Shown one piece after another: positions 55,883 to 64,000 of a DNA stretch of 64,000 nt (position 1 is the first letter of the stretch; every line of letters starts with the position of its first letter). The notes under the pieces are model-generated. The model ran no database searches. It was not told where the DNA came from and saw nothing but the letters and a program-made list of their open reading frames with translations. The DNA lies in the NCBI RefSeq assembly GCF_026107515.2, contig NZ_JAPCHW010000007.1:1-64000 (forward strand), given 5' to 3'. Both the position numbers and the translations under genes were made by a program. The stretch comes from Glutamicibacter sp. MNS18 (GTDB taxonomy: Bacteria > Actinomycetota > Actinomycetes > Actinomycetales > Micrococcaceae).

Positions 55883-57626
55883 CCCACTGGCCGGCATGGT
55901 CCTGAACCTCGCTAACGCTGCGCGTTTGAGCGCTCAGAACCTTGCCGATGACCCGGCCTTCTTCATCCTGCAGATCCTGCGCAAGTTCTGTGCTGGACGC
56001 CGTGCCCCCGGCATCATGGAGCTGCTGGCTGGGCCGAAGGGAAGCCACGGACTGCGGGCCATCGCGGCCCTGCTCCAGGAACGCCGGGACGAGGTGGCCA
56101 GGATCGCGCAGCAGTGGGAAACGGGTCGCCGCGGCGGTTCGCCGGCATTGATGGCCAATATCCTGTTGGCGGCGGGGCACTGGAACCATGCCGAAAGGAT
56201 CCTGGATCACGCACCGCCGAGCACTTCGGTGATCCGGGGCCGGGCACGCCTGCTGTGGGCGCTGGGGCATATGGATGAGTCGATCGGGTTACTGGAGTCC
56301 GCTCCCGGAACCAGCCGCCGGCAATTGCGGCATTATCGCAGCGAGCGCCTGGTCTTCAACGGATGGACACCCGTCCTGCCGCCGTGTTCGCGCGACTGGG
56401 AGCTGGATGGTGAAACCCGGGTCCTGTACCTCGCCACCAACTCCCTGCCATACACCTCCAGCGGTTACACCCAGCGGACGCATTCACTGCTGGGCCACCT
56501 GCACGCCACCGGAACCGAGGTCGTGGTGGCGACCAGAGCAGGGTACCCGGTCACCGTGGGGAACCTGCTGGCGCGCTCGCAGGACGTTGTCGGGCACCTC
56601 ACCTATCGCCGGTTGCTGCCGGCCTGGCAACGATTCGACATGGGAGGGCGCATCCAACAGCAAACCGAGCTTCTGGCACGCCTGGTCCAGGAGCTGCGCC
56701 CGACGGTGCTGCACACCACCACGGACTTCAGCAACGCGGTGTCGGTACGCGCCGTGGCCGAGGCGTACAACCTGCCGTGGGTGTACGAGGTCAGGGGCCA
56801 ATTGGCCGATACGTGGGCCTCCACGCGCCCGGCAGGGTCCCGCACGTCCCAGCGCTACCGGTTGTTCCAGGCGCGCGAGGCGGCCAGCGCCGACGCCGCG
56901 GACTGCGTGCTGACCCTCGGTGAATCCATGCGTGCCAACCTCCTGGCCGCCGGAGTGGCACCGGGGAAGACCGAACTGATCCCCAACGCGGTGGGGGAGC
57001 AGTACCTCGAGGCACCGGTCCCACGAACCCGGGCCCGTCAGATCCTGGGACTGGATCCCACCCTGGACTATGTGGGCACCATCAGCAGCCTGGTTCCTTA
57101 CGAGGGGCTGGATCTGCTGGTCCGCATGATGGCCGAACTCGATTCCAGCCATCCCAAGCTGCACCTGCTGATCGTGGGAGATGGAACCGAGAGACGCCCG
57201 TTAATGGAGCTGGCCGGACAACTCGGGGTCGCCGACCGCTGCCATTTTCCCGGACGGGTAGACCGTGCGCAGGGACACCTGTACCACGCGGCCCTGGATG
57301 TTTTCATGGTGCCCCGGCTCGATCTTCCGGTAACCAGGGAAGTCACTCCGCTCAAGCCGGTCGAGGCCATGGCCAGTGCGGTACCTGTCATGGCCTCGGA
57401 CTTGCCCGCATTGGCCGAATTGTTTGATCCGGAGACGACCGGGATCCTGGTGCCGGCCGGTGACGTGCAGGCATGGTGCGAAAGACTCGGTGAACTTCTG
57501 GGAAACGAGGACAAACGCGCCCGGATCGGTGCCATGGCACGCGAATACGTGCTGGCCCATCGGACCTGGAACCGCAATGCGGAGGCGTTGAACCGGATTT
57601 ACTCAACCAACTTCTCTCCACGTTAG
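55872..57626 (+). CDS. GT4-family glycosyltransferase with helical N-terminal region
   Basis: A 584-residue protein. The first ~170 residues are helical, TPR-like sequence (WNHAERILDHAPPSTSVIRG). A GT4 fold follows: VLYLATNSLPYTSSGYTQRTH (about 180-200), LPWVYEVRGQLADTW, and the donor domain YVGTISSLVPYEGLDLLVRMM with the E-containing motif PLKPVEAMASAVPVMASD (about 494-511). The start at 55872 is preferred because AGGA lies 5 bases upstream; ATG 55869 is directly adjacent. It overlaps the previous gene, so translation is coupled. Confidence 0.87.
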   Translation: MNRNPLAGMVLNLANAARLSAQNLADDPAFFILQILRKFCAGRRAPGIMELLAGPKGSHGLRAIAALLQERRDEVARIAQQWETGRRGGSPALMANILLAAGHWNHAERILDHAPPSTSVIRGRARLLWALGHMDESIGLLESAPGTSRRQLRHYRSERLVFNGWTPVLPPCSRDWELDGETRVLYLATNSLPYTSSGYTQRTHSLLGHLHATGTEVVVATRAGYPVTVGNLLARSQDVVGHLTYRRLLPAWQRFDMGGRIQQQTELLARLVQELRPTVLHTTTDFSNAVSVRAVAEAYNLPWVYEVRGQLADTWASTRPAGSRTSQRYRLFQAREAASADAADCVLTLGESMRANLLAAGVAPGKTELIPNAVGEQYLEAPVPRTRARQILGLDPTLDYVGTISSLVPYEGLDLLVRMMAELDSSHPKLHLLIVGDGTERRPLMELAGQLGVADRCHFPGRVDRAQGHLYHAALDVFMVPRLDLPVTREVTPLKPVEAMASAVPVMASDLPALAELFDPETTGILVPAGDVQAWCERLGELLGNEDKRARIGAMAREYVLAHRTWNRNAEALNRIYSTNFSPR

Positions 57627-57745
57627 CCGGATGTTAACGCGCACTTCCTAGCCTGTGGAACGAAGCGCATCCCGCGCTTCCGAGCAACCCAGATTCAACC
57701 CGGCGCAGGGGTCGGATCGAAGACAGAACTGAGGAAGTCGTCCGC

Positions 57746-59011
57746 GTGACTGACATCAAAGAAGTAGCAGTAGTTGGCTTGGGGTACATCGGTCTGCCGA
57801 CCGCGGCCATTCTCGCATCCCAAGGTTTCCGGGTCCACGGTGTGGACGTCAACCCGCGTACCGTCGAAGCCGTCGCCAAGGGGGAGGTGCCCTTTGTCGA
57901 ACCGGAACTGGGCGACTACGTTGCACGGGTAGTGTCCAACGGCCTGCTCAGCGCCACACTGACCACTCCGGCAGCGGATGCCTACATCGTGGCTGTCCCG
58001 ACCCCGTTCAACGAGGACTACACCGCGGATCTGCGCTACATCGAACAAGCGGCGGACGGCATTGCGCCACATCTGCAGGGCACCGAACTGGTGATCCTGG
58101 AATCGACCGCCCCTCCGGGAACCACCGAGCACCTGATGACCCGGTTGCAGAACGCCCGTCCCGATCTCGACACCAGTAACCTGCTTGTCGCCCACTGCCC
58201 GGAACGCGTCCTTCCCGGCTATGTCATGCAGGAGCTGGTCACCAATGACCGCATAGTCGGCGGAATGACCCCTCAGGCCGCCGAGGCGGCCAAGGCCCTG
58301 TACCGGAGTTTCTGCCGGGCCGACATCCTCACCACCGATGCGAAAACCGCCGAAATGGCGAAGCTTGTCGAGAACTCCTACCGCGACGTGAACATCGCCT
58401 TCGCCAACGAACTATCGGTGATCTCCGACAAGCTGGAGATCGATGTCTGGGAACTGATCGAACTGGCCAACCGCCATCCACGGGTGAACATCCTGCAGCC
58501 CGGCCCCGGGGTCGGTGGGCACTGCATCGCCGTGGATCCGTGGTTCATCGTCTCCGCCGCGCCGGAGGACGCCACGCTGATCCGTCAGGCCAGGCGCACC
58601 AACGACGCCAAGCCGGATTGGGTGATCGGGCGGATCACGGACGCCCAAGCGGCCACGGAAGGTGGGCCGGTGGCCCTGCTGGGGCTGGCATTCAAGAAGA
58701 ACATCGATGATTTGCGCGAGTCACCGGCCATCGGAATCGTGCGCAATCTGGCCGAAAACTGCCCGCAGACCAGCTTCCTGGTGGCCGAACCACATGTGGA
58801 ACAGCTGCCGGAGGTCCTGGCCGGACTGGATAACGTCCAGCTGGTTCCAACCGGGCAGGCCCTGTCCGAGGCGGACACCATCGCGCTGCTGGTTGACCAC
58901 GACCAGTTCCTGGACGTGGACCCCGAATCGCTGCGTGGCAAACAGGTTATCGATACCCGCGGCTTGTGGCGTCATCTCCAGGTGAACCCGCTGGAGGTTG
59001 TCCATGCGTAA
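57746..59011 (+). CDS. wecC: UDP-N-acetyl-D-mannosamine dehydrogenase
   Basis: A 421-residue NAD-dependent enzyme that oxidises UDP-ManNAc to UDP-ManNAcA in two steps. The Rossmann motif VVGLGYIGLPTA is at 9-20. The catalytic Cys lies in GVGGHCIAVDPWF (about 258). The UDP-glucose/GDP-mannose DH C-terminal domain follows (LLGLAFKKNIDDLRESPAIGI). It starts at GTG 57746. Its stop overlaps wecB, which makes its substrate. A ManNAcA-containing glycan is therefore likely. Confidence 0.92.
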   Translation: MTDIKEVAVVGLGYIGLPTAAILASQGFRVHGVDVNPRTVEAVAKGEVPFVEPELGDYVARVVSNGLLSATLTTPAADAYIVAVPTPFNEDYTADLRYIEQAADGIAPHLQGTELVILESTAPPGTTEHLMTRLQNARPDLDTSNLLVAHCPERVLPGYVMQELVTNDRIVGGMTPQAAEAAKALYRSFCRADILTTDAKTAEMAKLVENSYRDVNIAFANELSVISDKLEIDVWELIELANRHPRVNILQPGPGVGGHCIAVDPWFIVSAAPEDATLIRQARRTNDAKPDWVIGRITDAQAATEGGPVALLGLAFKKNIDDLRESPAIGIVRNLAENCPQTSFLVAEPHVEQLPEVLAGLDNVQLVPTGQALSEADTIALLVDHDQFLDVDPESLRGKQVIDTRGLWRHLQVNPLEVVHA

Positions 59012-60191
59012 GAAGATCATGCCGATTTACGGAACGCGTCCGGAGGCCATCAAGGTCGCCCCGATCGTCAAGACGCTACAGGACAGCGACCTCTTTGACT
59101 GCGTGGTCACGGTCACCGGACAACACCGGGAAATGCTGGACCAGGTCAACACCCTGTTTGACATCACCCCACAGTACGACCTGGACGTGATCGAACCGCG
59201 CCAGAGCCTGAACGGCGTGTTGACCAAGACCATCCGGGGACTGGACGAGGTGCTGGAGAAGGAACAGCCAGATGCCGTGATCGTCCAGGGCGACACCACG
59301 ACCTCCACCGCCGGGGCCATAGCGGCCTTCTACCGCGGGATCCCGGTGGTCCACGCCGAAGCCGGGTTACGCAGCCACAACCTGTATTCCCCCTTCCCCG
59401 AGGAAGCGAACCGTAAGCTCACCTCGCAGATCGCCTCCCTCCACCTGGCTCCCACCGGGATCAGCCGGGGCAACCTGCTCAACGAGGGAATCGACCCGCG
59501 TGCGGTAGTCGTCACCGGGAACACCGTGATCGATGCCCTGCTCGGCGTCGTGGAAAAGCAGGTGGCCTTCGACGACCCGGTTCTGGAGCAGGTGGTGGCC
59601 AGCGGCCAACGCATCGTCCTGATCACCACCCATCGCCGTGAGAACCAAGGGGAACCCATGCGAGGGATCGGCCGTGCCGTCGCACGGCTTGCCGCCGCCG
59701 AACCCGGCACCCGGTTCGTCGTGCCCCTGCACCGCAACCCCGTGGTACGTGAGGCACTGATTCCGCAGATCGAAGGACTGGACAATGTCATCCTGACCGA
59801 ACCGTTGAGCTACGGCGAGTTCACCCGGATGCTGGATGCCGCCGCCGTGGTTCTCACGGACTCCGGCGGCGTCCAGGAGGAAGCGCCCAGCCTGGGCAAG
59901 CCGGTCCTGGTGATGCGCGAGAACACCGAGCGTCCCGAAGCCGTGGATGCCGGTACCGTACGGCTGATCGGCACCGACGAGGAACGGATATTCGCCTCGG
60001 TTCTGGAGCTGTTGCATGACCCCGCGGCCTATGACCGGATGGCGAACGCGGTCAATCCGTATGGGGATGGTCGCGCGGCAGTACGTACCGCGGCCGCGAT
60101 CGCGAAGTTGTTGGGGGTCGGTGAAAGGCTGGAGGAATTCGATTCCCAAGACCTGCACACCATGGGAGCCACGAACCCAGTCTTCGTGTAG
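59004..60191 (+). CDS. wecB: UDP-N-acetylglucosamine 2-epimerase
   Basis: A 395-residue non-hydrolysing epimerase that converts UDP-GlcNAc to UDP-ManNAc. The N-terminal motif is YGTRPEAIKVAPIV (about 9-22), VVHAEAGLRSHNLYSPFPEE contains an active-site Glu, TTHRRENQGEPM marks the UDP site, and LTDSGGVQEEAPSLGKPVLVMR is the C-terminal block. The ATG at 59004 is chosen, with GGAGG 7 bases upstream inside wecC; an in-frame TTG at 58998 is the alternative. With WecC it supplies UDP-ManNAcA. Confidence 0.95.
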   Translation: MRKKIMPIYGTRPEAIKVAPIVKTLQDSDLFDCVVTVTGQHREMLDQVNTLFDITPQYDLDVIEPRQSLNGVLTKTIRGLDEVLEKEQPDAVIVQGDTTTSTAGAIAAFYRGIPVVHAEAGLRSHNLYSPFPEEANRKLTSQIASLHLAPTGISRGNLLNEGIDPRAVVVTGNTVIDALLGVVEKQVAFDDPVLEQVVASGQRIVLITTHRRENQGEPMRGIGRAVARLAAAEPGTRFVVPLHRNPVVREALIPQIEGLDNVILTEPLSYGEFTRMLDAAAVVLTDSGGVQEEAPSLGKPVLVMRENTERPEAVDAGTVRLIGTDEERIFASVLELLHDPAAYDRMANAVNPYGDGRAAVRTAAAIAKLLGVGERLEEFDSQDLHTMGATNPVFV

Positions 60192-61615
60192 TCGTTTCGG
60201 AAGCTGAGCATGGTCGCTGCAGGAGCACACGGTGTTCTCCTGCAGCGATCCAGTGAACCTCCACAGCATCCTATTGATCTGAGCGAATCGTGCTTCGTGA
60301 TCCTACGGTAATTCAGGTTCCGCGCAGGTGTACGCTTCTACACACGTGCTGTTGAAACGGGAATCCAGCCGGGCCATGAAGGATCAGATATCTACCGGAT
60401 GGCGGGCGTCCATTAATACGTAGTCCACTGTTCGGGTGCCGAACCGGACAGACTTCGACTTTCAGAGCACTTCTCAATTGGATAGTTCTGTTGCGCCTGT
60501 TAGGAGGCGAGACGGGTTTCCGGTGTGCCGTTTCCGCAGTTGTTTTCGGATGCCTTATAGCCTGCCCATGGCCAGACTTGGTCCAACGTATTGCGGTGGA
60601 TCGGTTGTAGGGCTGTCTGCTTAAGAACGGCCGTAGTCTCCCATAGAACGTCGTTGGCCCTCGAGTCGCATGGGCAATGCCCGTTCCCACGAGAATGGTG
60701 AACTCTGTGTTGGGATCTACCCGTGAACGCTCGGGACGTAGGAACTTCCTCGCAACACGATCGATGGGTAACCTGCCACAACGAAGTCACTGGCTCCGGT
60801 GACACCGCTGATACGGCCTTTTGGCTATGAGGCGGCTTGCCAAATCTGATTTCAAGCATCCTGTACTAACTACTACCGCGATCGCTGCCTGTCCGGCTCA
60901 GAGTCTCGCCATTTCATTGGCCAAGATCTGGCTGTAGATGCCTTCCATAGCCACATGGATTAGAACCCGACCTCGGAAAGCCGTGGTTTATCAACCATGT
61001 TAGCAATTGTCTTTGCGCGGGCTTCAACCTGCCAAAGTGGGTGGGGACCCCCTGGACTTGACGGTTTCACATTGGAGCATTTCACCCATTGCTGCCAGTG
61101 CTGCTTGTGGAGGGTCTTGAGTCTTGCGGTGCCCAGGGTCTCCTTGCTCTCCAGATTGACAATCGAAGGCCATCGAAACACCCTTGAGCTGGCTTTGCTG
61201 CTTCTGTTCAGCTCCACGTATCCATGATGGCGTGGAAGGCGGGTTCTTCGTATGCCGGTTTTCCACTGCCAGTTCGTTGTTGTTGATGGGCTCCGACTGC
61301 CTGCTGGGATTGTCGTCGTGGATCACCAAAGATCCGGATTGCAAGGAACAACGGATCTGGGGCGATGGGATACGGATCGACGCGGTCGTAACCGTCACAC
61401 GAAATCCTCGAAAGGTTCTGTCTGCGGGTCGGAGCGTGTGAACCCCGATGAGTGAAGAGTGCTTCGGCACGGCACCGATCCCTGCACGTTGTCCAACGGG
61501 ATCAGCCAGAACCTCGTTTTCACGCATTGATGCTAGTAGTATGTCCCCAAAGACCTAACGGGCCTCTGTGGGGGATGGCCCGGTGTTTATCCAGATCTTT
61601 GGGGGGATGGGGTAA
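60192..61615. other. 1.4-kb stretch without a supported gene
   Basis: After the wecB terminator this region has lower GC and frequent stops. Open frames of up to about 167 codons (for example minus strand 61024-61527) show biased, non-protein-like composition and no domain. It may be decayed DNA or a long upstream regulatory region of the LuxR-type gene. Confidence 0.5.
60215..60247 (+). terminator. terminator-like hairpin after wecB
   Basis: A 16-bp stem with one mismatch (60215-60230 with 60232-60247), 24 bases after the wecB stop. It closes the polysaccharide operon. Confidence 0.7.
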
Positions 61616-64000
61616 ATGGGTGTATTTTCGGCATCCGAGAATTGGCTTAATCACTGGGACGGGCATTCCGAAGACTGCTGGCGCGCCGAACACGAGAGCA
61701 GTCTGGTTCGCAAGGAAGTCCAGGTCCGGCTCAAGCGACTGGCGCAACAGTCATCGTCCGGCGGGTACGTGGTCCGGGGTGCGTTTGGCACCGGCAAACG
61801 TGAGCTGGTGCGTGCCGCCTTCCAGCATCCCGAGGTGACGCTGGAACCAACCTGGGTGTCGGGCAGCTACTACGGAAGCGCCAAACCCTACGGGGCCATC
61901 CAGTTCCTGCTCACCGGGCTGGAGGACCATCGGGTGGAATCGCCGCTGGCGGTTTTCGGCTTCCTCAAACAGCAATTCAGCGGTTTTGATGAACGCCCGT
62001 TGATCATTGTGGAACATGTCGGGCTCATCGACCCGTTGACCACCGCTGTCCTGTGTCAGCTGGTAAGCAACAACATCATCAAGATGGTTGTCATCGATGA
62101 CCTGGCCGATGCCCTGTCCGAGGACCTCGCGGCGCTGGTACGCAGCGGCCTGATGGAGGTGTTCCAACTCAACGAACTGACGCTGAACGAAGCGCGCACC
62201 CAGATCTCCATGATGTTGGATCTGAATGTTTCCTACCTCACCGCCATCAGGCTCTGGAAATATGCCGCGGGCAGTTCTGAAGCGCTCAGGGCCGTTGTCC
62301 TGGATTGCCGTGAAGCGGACATGTTCGAGGTCAAGGGGGAGGCCGCCGCCTTGCGCAGTGACCCGATTCCCGTGGGATCCCATATGGAACAGCACACGGC
62401 TGGCCGCTTGGAACGGCTGAGCCTGGGTAAACGTGAACTGCTCGAACGGGTGGCCGTAGCCGGAGCGCTTCCCGAGGAGGAGCCGGGAGGGGCACGGGAT
62501 GAGGACATCGACTTCCTGTTCGCCCGGGGTCTGCTGCAGCATTCGGCGGGGCACTGGAGAATCGCCAACCCGGCCATCGCCAGCAGCCTGATCGCCATGC
62601 AGGGGGGTATGAACGAGTGGCAGGTGAACGGTTCGGACAATGATCGCAGCAGGTCATCCACCGATGCCCCAAAGACCGAGGAGCGCCCGGCCGATCGCCA
62701 GCCCGATTCGGGAAGGCCATGGGCCCGGATTCGACGCGATGCCCAAGCCCTGGCTGAGGGGGGAGCCACCAACGACGGTATTGCCATGATTCAACGATTC
62801 CTTGATCGGGATGCGCGAATCCCAGGTGCAGCCGGTAGTACCGGCGATCCCGATGAAGGTCATGCCCGGCTGTTGCAGTTGGAACTGTGTTTGGCGGCCA
62901 GCCGGTTGGCGGAAGCCGAAAAGATCCTGTCGGCGCTGGATCCCATCGAGCCGTCCGGTTGCTGGTTCCAGCTGGATCTTTGCCAGCAGTACCGTGCGCT
63001 GGCTCTGCTTGCCGAGTACCAGTCCCGCACCAACCAGTTCGAACAAGCCGAGGCTTTGCTAGAGGTGCTGTTGGAACCGTTGGGCCAGGAAGCAACGGAA
63101 TACAGTATTTCCGAATGTATGGGGCCCAGCCTGCGTTCCATGATCAATACGTCGATATCACTAGGGAAGTGGGAACAAGGACGCAAACTGATTCAGCTGG
63201 TGCTGGCCGGATCGCTTCCTGATATGCAGCTGATCGCCTACGCCGAAACCGTTCACGCCGTCATGCTTGGATTTGCCGGGAACTATGCCGAGGCGCAGAA
63301 GATCATTGCCCCCCTGCAACTGCAGATCCACCGCAGCGGCACCAGAATCCAGCAGATCTTCATTGATTCAGTGGATCTCTATGTCACTGACCGATCCGGA
63401 CAAGGCTCGATCAACGCGACAACAAACCTGTCAAGTGCCGAGCTGGAGGCCGTCCCGATGCTGGGACTCGAATGCCTCTGGCAGTCACTTCGACTGGTCG
63501 CCCGGCACAGTCGGGACAATGGACACGGCACGGCAGTGGAGCTGGAAAAACTGGCGCGCTGGGCCGAGCTCAGGGGTGAAAAACTTACCGCGTCGCACCT
63601 GTGGGCCAGCGTCATTAGGCATGGTGGTTTCCATGCGGCCCCACACCTGAGGCAGTTACAGCACGAACAGCACCACGAACTGGCAGTGGCTTTCCGTACG
63701 CTTAGCGACGGTGCCCAAATGCGTGACTCGCATACTCTGGCCAGCGCGGTCGGCTCCCTGGCTTCGCTGGGATTTGTCGCCTACGCCACCGACGATGGTT
63801 CGGAAATCTTCCAGCTCATGAACTCCGGACAGCGACGTCAGGCGTCTCGCAAGGCCAACAATTTCATGATGTCGCTGCAACCGGAGCTGGTTCACCCCCA
63901 GGTGTATGCCAATCTCGGCCGGTTGACCGTGCTCACCGAACGGGAAAGATTCGTGGCTTCAGCGGCAGCCAGCGGACTCTCGAACCTGGAAATTGCCGAA
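61616..64000 (+). CDS. large LuxR-family (LAL/MalT-like) regulator, partial
   Basis: Open from the ATG at 61616 through the window end (795 codons, no stop). The N-terminal ATPase-like region has GAFGTGKRELV (about 63-73), a Walker A variant with Arg in place of Ser/Thr, and a weak Walker B (PLIIVEHVGLID). A long helical, TPR-like middle follows. The last residues LTERERFVASAAASGLSNLEIAE are the start of a LuxR-type HTH domain, so only about 40 residues are missing. LAL proteins act as signal-responsive activators. This one could control the adjacent polysaccharide genes, by position only. The degenerate P-loop suggests weak or absent ATP hydrolysis. Confidence 0.85.
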   Translation, partial: MGVFSASENWLNHWDGHSEDCWRAEHESSLVRKEVQVRLKRLAQQSSSGGYVVRGAFGTGKRELVRAAFQHPEVTLEPTWVSGSYYGSAKPYGAIQFLLTGLEDHRVESPLAVFGFLKQQFSGFDERPLIIVEHVGLIDPLTTAVLCQLVSNNIIKMVVIDDLADALSEDLAALVRSGLMEVFQLNELTLNEARTQISMMLDLNVSYLTAIRLWKYAAGSSEALRAVVLDCREADMFEVKGEAAALRSDPIPVGSHMEQHTAGRLERLSLGKRELLERVAVAGALPEEEPGGARDEDIDFLFARGLLQHSAGHWRIANPAIASSLIAMQGGMNEWQVNGSDNDRSRSSTDAPKTEERPADRQPDSGRPWARIRRDAQALAEGGATNDGIAMIQRFLDRDARIPGAAGSTGDPDEGHARLLQLELCLAASRLAEAEKILSALDPIEPSGCWFQLDLCQQYRALALLAEYQSRTNQFEQAEALLEVLLEPLGQEATEYSISECMGPSLRSMINTSISLGKWEQGRKLIQLVLAGSLPDMQLIAYAETVHAVMLGFAGNYAEAQKIIAPLQLQIHRSGTRIQQIFIDSVDLYVTDRSGQGSINATTNLSSAELEAVPMLGLECLWQSLRLVARHSRDNGHGTAVELEKLARWAELRGEKLTASHLWASVIRHGGFHAAPHLRQLQHEQHHELAVAFRTLSDGAQMRDSHTLASAVGSLASLGFVAYATDDGSEIFQLMNSGQRRQASRKANNFMMSLQPELVHPQVYANLGRLTVLTERERFVASAAASGLSNLEIAE

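Noticed and set aside
61024-61527. 167-codon minus-strand frame in the gap before the LAL regulator
   Set aside because: Codon use and amino-acid composition are not gene-like and no motif is visible.

Overview
The window looks like chromosome from a high-GC Gram-positive actinobacterium of the Micrococcaceae (Glutamicibacter/Arthrobacter type). The clues are the C50-carotenoid gene set (crtE-crtB-crtI-crtYe-crtYf-crtEb plus idi), a sortase-assembled pilus, a ManNAcA-type polysaccharide cluster, malate:quinone oxidoreductase and an actinobacterial ilv attenuator. This is inferred from gene content; there is no rRNA or species marker.

Layout. 1-1.2 kb: tail of an unknown gene, a small excisionase-like HTH gene and a one-helix membrane peptide. 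1.2-9.3 kb, all minus strand: RND efflux permease, mqo, an orphan family-5 solute-binding lipoprotein and a 2-hydroxyacid dehydrogenase. 9.4-13.2 kb: an ssuACB-type ABC importer lying between two identical tRNA-Lys(CTT) genes. 13.3-17.5 kb: bcp, tRNA-Leu(TAG), a MarR regulator overlapping a photolyase, a membrane protein and a GT2 glycosyltransferase. 17.5-26.1 kb: an SDR/DUF2867 gene and a TspO-like gene divergent from a CrtR-like MarR regulator and the carotenoid operon, which share an AT-rich operator region. 26.1-30.1 kb: decayed sequence, a probably chimeric glycosyltransferase-like ORF and two unassigned genes. 30.2-35.7 kb: ilvD, then ilvB-ilvN-ilvC behind a leader peptide and terminator.

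35.7-41.6 kb is an AT-richer accessory island placed directly after ilvC. It holds an FRG-domain gene, a remnant of a second, diverged ilvC, and a three-gene minus-strand operon encoding a Trypco2 domain protein, a trypsin-like protease fused to a STAND-type NTPase, and a TPR protein with 46-residue repeats. A 20-bp perfect palindrome and an IS4-type transposase remnant close the island. This is the best candidate for an uncharacterised conflict/immunity system in the window.

41.9-47.3 kb is a pilus locus: an LPLTG adhesin, an LPFTG major pilin and a class C sortase. 47.5-60.2 kb is a surface-polysaccharide cluster: heparinase II/III-like protein, asparagine-synthase-like protein, coiled-coil protein, CgeB/GT2 fusion, two GT4 enzymes, and WecC and WecB for UDP-ManNAcA. 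In Micrococcus, teichuronic acid is built from glucose and ManNAcA, so a similar product is a reasonable inference. After about 1.4 kb without a supported gene, a large LuxR-type (LAL) regulator runs off the right end.
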